Origin: Chloracidobacterium sp.
GTDB taxonomy: Bacteria; Acidobacteriota; Blastocatellia; Pyrinomonadales; Pyrinomonadaceae
Length of the DNA: 64,000 bases
Direction of reading: 5' to 3'
NCBI GenBank assembly: GCA_016716305.1
Contig: JADJWP010000002.1
Location: 3,284,501-3,348,500, forward strand
The notes under the pieces were generated by a model. That model was not told the DNA's origin and searched no databases. It was given only the letters and a program-made list of their open reading frames with translations. Position numbers and translations under genes: made by a program. Numbering within the stretch: the stretch's first letter is position 1; each line of letters starts with the position of its first letter. This document shows positions 58,582-64,000 of the stretch, piece after piece.

Positions 58582-59556
58582 ATGGATCACACTGTAACAG
58601 AAGAGCCTAAAAGATATGACGGTCCCGGCCGGACGACAACCGAACGCCATGCGGTTATCCTCGCTGGCGGGGACGGTTCGCGTTTGAGGTCATTGACGCG
58701 TGCCATTGCCGGAGATGAGCGTCCAAAACAGTTCTGTCCGATTCTGAACGATCGAACGTTGTTGGAGGAGACACGCGATCGGGTGGCATTGAAGATCAAG
58801 CCCGAGAACACATTCTTCAGCCTGACTCAGAAACATGAACCGTTTTACAAACACTCTCTTTGGGATGTTTCAGAAGCGAACCGGGTAGTTCAGCCGATCA
58901 ACAGAGGTACCGCTCCTGCGATACTCTATAGCCTATTGCGTATCGCAAATAATTCGCCTGAAGCAACGGTCGCCTTCTTTCCTTCAGATCATTATTTCTC
59001 GGACAACGAAGAATTTATGGAAATGGTGGAAAGCGCATTTCGTGCCGTCGAAATAAACCCCCATTCGGTCGTTTTGCTTGGTTTTGAGGCAACGAAAGCG
59101 GAGACGTCGTACGGGTGGATCGAGCCGGTCGAATCGCTTTTCGGCGGTCTTACGCATTCGGTCAGCCGGGTGAAGCGGTTTTGGGAAAAACCATCTCATC
59201 GGACGGCCCGGAAACTGAAGGAACAAAGGTGTCTCTGGAACAGTTTCGTGATGGTCGGCAAAGCAAGAGGATTTCTCGAGATGTTCCGAAAGCATCTTCC
59301 GGATCTCTATCGTGTGTTTGTCGCATCGGCGCCAGCGTTAGGTACAGCAGGCGAGTCTTCAATGATCAGTTCGATCTACGAACGGATCACCGATGTAAAT
59401 TTTTCCCAGGACGTTTTGGAAAAGGCGACAGATGAACTCTTGGTGCTGCGAGTCGGCGACGTCGGGTGGTGCGATCTCGGCGAGCCAAAACGAGTGATGC
59501 GAACACTTACAGGATTAGACGTAAAACCCGCATGGACGCGGGCGTTTGCAGCTTAG
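58582..59556 (+). CDS. mannose-1-phosphate guanylyltransferase-like nucleotidyltransferase
   Basis: The 324-residue protein has HAVILAGGDGSRLRSLT then GDERPKQFCPIL, the G-x-G-x-R and PKQ motifs of sugar-1-phosphate nucleotidyltransferases, plus FFPSDHYF and TSYGWIEPVE. The PKQF form is typical of GDP-mannose pyrophosphorylases (ManC N-domain); length is that of the catalytic domain only, without the isomerase part. It makes GDP-mannose from GTP and mannose 1-phosphate for polysaccharide or solute synthesis. GGAAG precedes the ATG. Confidence 0.83.
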   Translation: MDHTVTEEPKRYDGPGRTTTERHAVILAGGDGSRLRSLTRAIAGDERPKQFCPILNDRTLLEETRDRVALKIKPENTFFSLTQKHEPFYKHSLWDVSEANRVVQPINRGTAPAILYSLLRIANNSPEATVAFFPSDHYFSDNEEFMEMVESAFRAVEINPHSVVLLGFEATKAETSYGWIEPVESLFGGLTHSVSRVKRFWEKPSHRTARKLKEQRCLWNSFVMVGKARGFLEMFRKHLPDLYRVFVASAPALGTAGESSMISSIYERITDVNFSQDVLEKATDELLVLRVGDVGWCDLGEPKRVMRTLTGLDVKPAWTRAFAA

Positions 59557-59620
59557 AAAAAGAATGAGGGCCGTTGGCCCGATGTCGCGAAAAGAAGGAA
59601 CCTGTCTGAATTCATAGATC

Positions 59621-60729
59621 ATGAAAGCAATTGCAATACAACCTGGGATCAAGAACTCTGCCCATTTAGTTGAGATGCCGATGCCGGACATTGCGGAAAT
59701 TCCGAATGGCCGAGGCGTGTTGGTCAAGGTCCTTCGCGTCGGTGTCGATGGTACCGACAAGGAGATCAATAATGCCGAGTACGGTGCAGCACCGATCGGA
59801 GAGAATTTTCTTGTCATAGGACACGAGGGCTTTGGAGTTGTCGAAGAAGTCGGCCCAAATGTTCGCGAGCTAAAAAAGGGCGACTATGTGGTGGCAACGG
59901 TTCGCCGCCCGGGGTCGAGTATTTACGATCTCATCGGCACAAACGATATGACCACCGATGACGTGTATTTCGAACGGCATCAATCTGCGTCACGGGTATC
60001 TGTCAGGAGTATTACGTCGATGACGCCGAATTTGTCGTTAAGGTGCCGCGTGGACTTAAAGATGTGGGCGTCCTGCTGGAACCGATGACGGTTGTGCAGA
60101 AAGGCGTTACACAGGCGTATGAGATCCAAAGACGCTTGCGGGTCTGGAAGCCGAAACGAGCCGCCGTGATGGGCGCGGGCACAATAGGATTGCTTGCGAC
60201 GTTGGTATTTCGCTTACGTGGGATCGATGTCGTAACATTTGGCCGCACGCCGAAGCCATATCTCAATTCTGACCTTATTGAAGAGTTGGGAGCGACGTAC
60301 GTTTCAACAGACGATGTTGCTATTCACGACTATTCGGCGCAAAACGGCGGATTCGATATCATTTTTGAGGCAACCGGCTTTTCGCCCATCGTCTTTGATG
60401 CGATGCAGGCACTTGCAAAGAATGGCGTGCTGGTGCTTTCCAGCGTGACCGGCGGCGATCGAAAGGTCGAAGTTCCGGCCGACCGGATCAACCTCGATTT
60501 CGTGTTGGGAAACAAGGTGATGGTAGGCACCGTCAATGCAAATCGTGAGTACTTCGAGATCGGCGTAAAGGACCTTTCAGCGGCGGTCCTCGAATACGGC
60601 GACTGGCTAAGCCGGCTTTTGACGCACAGAGTGAACGGTCTCGAAGAATTCGAAAAACTTTTCGACCATCTGTCGAATAGCAAGGGCGTGATCAAGGCTT
60701 ACTGCGAACTCGAAGATCAAAGGACTTAG
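59621..60729 (+). pseudogene. glucose 1-dehydrogenase-like (zinc MDR) gene broken by two indels
   Basis: 59621 to about 59975 encodes the N-terminal part (MKAIAIQPGIKNSAHLVEM; VDGTDKEINNAEYG; GHEGFGVVEEVGPNVRELKKG). 60001-60729 encodes the rest in another frame (EYYVDDAEFVVKVPRGLKD; AAVMGAGTIGLLATLVFR; FDIIFEATGFSP). Between them GINLRHGYL is in a third frame. A two-base loss at about 59975-59977 (CGCGGC would read Arg-Gly) and a one-base gain at about 60004 restore a continuous family sequence. Either a recent pseudogene or two sequencing/assembly errors. The intact family oxidises glucose to gluconolactone with NAD(P). Confidence 0.83.
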
Positions 60730-60884
60730 TTCTCAGGAAGCAGAAGGGCATCGGGCGCTAAAATTTGACTTCGAGGCGACACTTTGAACTAAATCCAACC
60801 TTCAGATGTTGATCAACGTCAACGGAGGTAACGACCGGATCGAATTCAAGGAGTGCCAATGCACACGCAAGCGATCGAATAATT

Positions 60885-60930
<46 letters not shown>

Positions 60931-61147
60931 AAGTTTTGGGCGATTTTCACAGAATGTCACTGAGTGCCACAGGCTGATTTTTACTGATGTTTCGCGAATT
61001 TCCGTTCACTCGGTATCACTCAAGACGTGCAGGGGGTTGTTACAAAAATCACTACATTTGCCTTTGTCTGTTTTCGCGTTATTAGATTTGCCCGTCATTC
61101 TCGTCGTCATCAAAAAGACCACCAAACCAGTCGCTCTCACCGGTTGG

Positions 61148-61366
61148 TTAAGGCGTGGGGCTAACGGGGGGGGTCGGGCCGGCGGCCCGGGGCGGATAAC
61201 GTATTGCCTCGTCCCGGAGAATGATCCGTCGCGTACCTTTCTTCTTGCTTTCCAGTTTACCGTTTCGAATATCCTTCCGGATCTTTGGGACGGAAAGCGT
61301 CGATAGCTCCGCTAACTCTTCGATCGAATACGCCAGTTTCTCCCTCATCATAACATCAGCCGCCAT
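61148..61366 (-). CDS. excisionase-like helix-turn-helix protein
   Basis: The 72-residue protein is preceded by GGAGG nine bases upstream. LAYSIEELAELSTLSVPKIR then KDIRNGKLESKKKGTRRIIL is the MerR/AlpA-type (HTH_17) pattern of phage and element excisionases. The end (PPRAAGPTPPVSPTP) is encoded by a very GC-rich tract containing a run of eight G on the plus strand; normal homologues continue with a helix, so the C-terminus may be frameshifted. It directs integration/excision choices in related elements. Confidence 0.72.
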   Translation of the reverse strand: MAADVMMREKLAYSIEELAELSTLSVPKIRKDIRNGKLESKKKGTRRIILRDEAIRYPPRAAGPTPPVSPTP

Positions 61367-61885
61367 AATATTTTTCCTCCCAACAATTCTCTCTAAACTT
61401 AGCTTCTCTACTTCTCAAAATAGAAAGCCAACGCCGCAACCATCACCGCAACAGCCGTGCCGCTTCTGACGCATCTGGGAATGCACGGAAGACCATCTGT
61501 TAACACGTTCCTATTCTTAGTATTGGTTGGCGCGCGCACCAATGGATTGAAAAGCAACCATTTGCGAAGATCGTACCGGACATCATGTCCAGAATTCACA
61601 GATCCGACTGCGGCACCGGATCCATCATCGTTCTTTACGTCGACTGCGCCAGTTCGAATCTCGGCGGGTGTTGGGCAGTTCCATCAACGGAATGTGGCAC
61701 GGGGATCCGAGTTCGTTACGGTTCCGGCTCTGGTAAACGTTACAATAGTTCAAGCGAAAATACTGGTCCCTTCGGTCGGGTGCATTGCTTCTTTCTCCGA
61801 CACCGAAGGCAATCATCATGGATTGTTCCAACGCGACCCCACCGCTGCCTGACTTCGGTTAATCTTAAGTTCGACAGGAGTTCCT
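61367..61885. other. gene-poor stretch within the element
   Basis: Overlapping open frames occur on both strands (for example 61457-61852 on the plus strand) but none has a Shine-Dalgarno, a recognisable motif or protein-like composition. The stretch must include the leader of the nuclease gene, with AGGAG at 61876-61880, and the promoter of the minus-strand HTH gene. I see no terminator or structured RNA that I can name. Confidence 0.4.
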
Positions 61886-62788
61886 ATGTCACCAAATGCT
61901 CCGGGTATTCCCCTGTTTTGGAAGCTGTGCTGTCGCTTACTGACCCTTTTTGTCCTCGCGGTAAGCGTTTACGGCCAAGATGGTCAAACGGATCATTCGT
62001 CGGTCCATCCGGACTCGAAAGCTCTCGAATATCTGCTTCCCCTATTCACCATTCACGGCGTCCCCAAAAATGAAGACCCCGACAATCCCGTCACGATTCT
62101 CGTGAATCATGGATCCCTCATAGGTTTCTCGAAAAAATACAATCAACCGCTCTGGGCGGCCTACCAGGTGTCAAAGGTTAAGAGGGATGTGGATTATGAA
62201 CGATTTCCGTTCTTCGTAGATGATCTTCGACTACCTGCAGAAAATAGAATTGGGACGGAAACCTTCGGGAACGGTTACGATCTTGGACATCTGGTCCCGA
62301 ACGCCGCTACCAATCGGCAGTACGCAAAACTGTCGCAAATGGAAAGCTTCCTCATGAGCAACATATCGCCCCAGAAAGCGAGCCTGAACCGTGGAGTTTG
62401 GCAAAAGCTGGAGTTCGATATCCTGAACAGGTACCCCAACGCGGGGACAACGCAAAGCCCGAAGCATCATGTGTGGGTGATTGTCGGCCCTGTGTTTGGT
62501 GATAATCCCGCATTCATAACTCGGAATAACGGTTCAAGGGTACCGATACCGGACTCGTTTTTCTGCATTCTGGTCCGCCCGAAACGATATCCGTACGATA
62601 GCCCCGGCAATGCCGACTACCTCACGTTCCTGTTCGCTCAGGAGCAGACCGCCAACCAGCAGATCTCTCTGAAGTTCGTAAAAAGCATCAACCATATCGA
62701 AACGCTTGCCAAACTGAACTTCTTCCCTGAACTGACGGCACAGATGGAGGACAAGATCGAGAACGGCGTGGCTGCTCAGTTGTGGTGA
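61886..62788 (+). CDS. secreted DNA/RNA non-specific endonuclease
   Basis: The 300-residue product has a signal peptide (LCCRLLTLFVLAVSVYGQ), with AGGAG five bases before the ATG. NUC1-type features are PLWAAYQVSK, GYDLGHLVPNAATNRQ, SNISPQKASLNRGVWQKLE and HVWVIVGPVF. The catalytic motif usually reads D-R-G-H; here it is D-L-G-H, with the general-base His kept. The Asn metal ligand in the LNRGVW segment is retained. It degrades extracellular or periplasmic nucleic acid in relatives, for nutrient use or competition. No immunity gene is visible. Confidence 0.87.
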   Translation: MSPNAPGIPLFWKLCCRLLTLFVLAVSVYGQDGQTDHSSVHPDSKALEYLLPLFTIHGVPKNEDPDNPVTILVNHGSLIGFSKKYNQPLWAAYQVSKVKRDVDYERFPFFVDDLRLPAENRIGTETFGNGYDLGHLVPNAATNRQYAKLSQMESFLMSNISPQKASLNRGVWQKLEFDILNRYPNAGTTQSPKHHVWVIVGPVFGDNPAFITRNNGSRVPIPDSFFCILVRPKRYPYDSPGNADYLTFLFAQEQTANQQISLKFVKSINHIETLAKLNFFPELTAQMEDKIENGVAAQLW

Positions 62789-62805
62789 ACCTAAAACGGA
62801 CCAAT

Positions 62806-64000
62806 TCAGATATCGTTGGGGACCTTGCCGCCGCTTTCACGGATGCGTTTGATCATTTGCTGGTGAAGCCAGATGTTCATTTCCTTCGACCCGTTAAGCG
62901 TACCCTCGTAACCCCATTCCTGGGCGAGACGCTTCCGCACACCAAGACTGCTGTCGAGCCCGAGTAGTTTCATGAGATCGACGATCGATTCCTGCCAGTT
63001 CAGTTTTATGGAAGCCTCTTTGGCGCGTTCGATCAGCAGAGCCTCGATATCGATGTTCGCCGTTGGCGAATATTCCTTCGCGAACAACTTATCCTGGGCG
63101 ACCCAAGCCACGTTCTCTCGGTGGGACGCGGTGCGAAGATCGAACAAAAGTATCTGGGGCTCGGGATATCCCTCCAAATAATACTTCACCTTAAGTTGGT
63201 AGTCGTCATTGGCCTGCGGCCGAAGGGAAAGTACCGCGACGCTCCGGGAACAGAAATGATGGCTTATCTGCGAGCTGTAAACGCCGCGAGCTCCGAGCGC
63301 GACGGACTTGCTAGCGTGGCGGTAGACGGCTTCGAGCAGCCAATTGAACGGTGCGTACGAAACCGAGCTCGAGGTTATATGCGGGATCGACGAGCCCGAG
63401 GCGTGATCCGGATCGCTCGAATAGATGTTCGCGTACCCTGATGTATGAATGTCGCCGCTCAGTATTACCACGCGCAAAGGATGATCCTTGTCGTTCTGCA
63501 GTTCAAACAGGAAATTGAGCAGTTCGTCCGTCTGCGCGGCATTTTCCTCGGACCCCCAGGAATCCCTTATGTCATCCCGAATGTCTCCGAGAGAATTGCC
63601 GAATTTCGTTTGCAGTCCCTGACCCCACTTGCCCCATCGGGCTATCACATCAACGATCCACATGACAAATGGCCACGCCTTTAATGTCAGATCTTCGATT
63701 ACCGGACTGCCGTGGGAGAAAACAACCGGACTGACAACGAACAGAGTTTGCATCTTCAGCCGCTTATCCTCCACCCATTTACGAATTCGAAACGCCTGAT
63801 CTTCCGTCAAAAGCCTGCGCAGTCTGAGGTTTCTATTCGTGCGCAGATCCATAAAGACAAAGCCGAACTTCCCAACCATAAAGCAGAAGTCCAGACCCTC
63901 CTTCGTGTTCTCCGTCAACGGCGGAGGGTTCCGGCTCGCCTGCATTACAGAAAAAGCCTTAAACGCCGCGTCGAAAAGACGTTGCCAATTCTTCTTGAAA
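62806..64000 (-). CDS. PhoD-like metallophosphatase (5' end outside window)
   Basis: The frame is open to the right edge, so about 398 C-terminal codons are seen. GFVFMDLRTNRN, FVVSPVVFSHGSPV and LRVVILSGDIHTSGYANIY match the C-terminal half of PhoD-type alkaline phosphatase/phosphodiesterases, with SGDIHTS supplying metal-binding Asp and His. The N-terminal signal and first metal ligands lie beyond 64000. The tail after residue 290 (LNWQESIVDLMKLLGLDSS; KEMNIWLHQQMIKRI) is an extra helical region. It converges with the nuclease gene, 17 bases apart. Phosphate-ester acquisition is the likely role. Confidence 0.78.
   Translation of the reverse strand, partial: FKKNWQRLFDAAFKAFSVMQASRNPPPLTENTKEGLDFCFMVGKFGFVFMDLRTNRNLRLRRLLTEDQAFRIRKWVEDKRLKMQTLFVVSPVVFSHGSPVIEDLTLKAWPFVMWIVDVIARWGKWGQGLQTKFGNSLGDIRDDIRDSWGSEENAAQTDELLNFLFELQNDKDHPLRVVILSGDIHTSGYANIYSSDPDHASGSSIPHITSSSVSYAPFNWLLEAVYRHASKSVALGARGVYSSQISHHFCSRSVAVLSLRPQANDDYQLKVKYYLEGYPEPQILLFDLRTASHRENVAWVAQDKLFAKEYSPTANIDIEALLIERAKEASIKLNWQESIVDLMKLLGLDSSLGVRKRLAQEWGYEGTLNGSKEMNIWLHQQMIKRIRESGGKVPNDI

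Noticed and set aside
61457..61852. 131-codon plus-strand open frame in the element
   Set aside because: No ribosome site, no recognisable motif, low-complexity Ser/Thr/Pro composition, and overlapping frames on both strands.

Overview
The window reads as chromosome of a Gram-negative soil or sediment bacterium. My best guess is Acidobacteriota, class Blastocatellia (Pyrinomonas-like). That guess rests on gene style only: System II cytochrome c maturation beside large multiheme cytochromes, an archaeal-type Asd, DUF4097-type secreted proteins, a GH63-like glucosidase and frequent GTG/TTG starts. No rRNA is present, so the assignment is inference.

Layout. 1-1802 holds the 3'-truncated end of an acetyl-CoA-synthetase-like gene. 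1918-4527 has a membrane protein, an SDR oxidoreductase and a cysteine-synthase-type PLP enzyme whose start codon lies in a hairpin. 4635-13348 is a compact aspartate-to-diaminopimelate cluster (lysC, dapE, dapB, a trpF-like gene, dapA, dapD, a dapC-like aminotransferase, asd), followed by an AI-2E-type permease, purB and purS-purQ. 17288-22687 carries secreted or envelope proteins, a heptose-type GHMP kinase and a DedA protein.

22781-37501 is the most distinctive block. It has System II cytochrome c maturation genes (ccsB, resB, a TPR partner), then multiheme cytochromes with 9, 9, 1, 8 and 10 haem motifs, and a 685-residue outer-membrane beta-barrel directly behind the decaheme gene. That pair is an MtrA/MtrB (DmsE/DmsF)-like electron conduit. 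Two Crp/Fnr-type proteins, a universal stress protein and a divergent lactate-dehydrogenase-like protein follow on the same strand. Three perfect TGTGA-N6-TCACA operators sit in front of the 9-haem operon, the decaheme gene and the short Crp-like gene. A canonical -24/-12 sigma-54 promoter precedes the monoheme cytochrome.

37759-58547 is threaded by a second regulatory signal that I derived from the sequence: GGAATAA, 15 bases, then [T/G/C]GAT. It lies upstream of at least seven transcription units (OlsB-like acyltransferase, spondin-GlcG/cupin operon, ndh, an ECF sigma/anti-sigma operon, a subtilase-CBM48 fusion, an aquaporin-GMC oxidoreductase operon, a mannose-1-phosphate guanylyltransferase). 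One copy lies in front of the ECF sigma operon itself, which suggests an autoregulated sigma regulon. The block also contains a DedA/ATP-grasp fusion and a glucose-dehydrogenase-like gene broken by two small indels.

60885-64000 looks like the left end of an integrated element: the 3' half of a tRNA-Thr(TGT), an excisionase-like HTH gene with no integrase beside it, a secreted non-specific nuclease, and a PhoD-like phosphatase that runs off the window.
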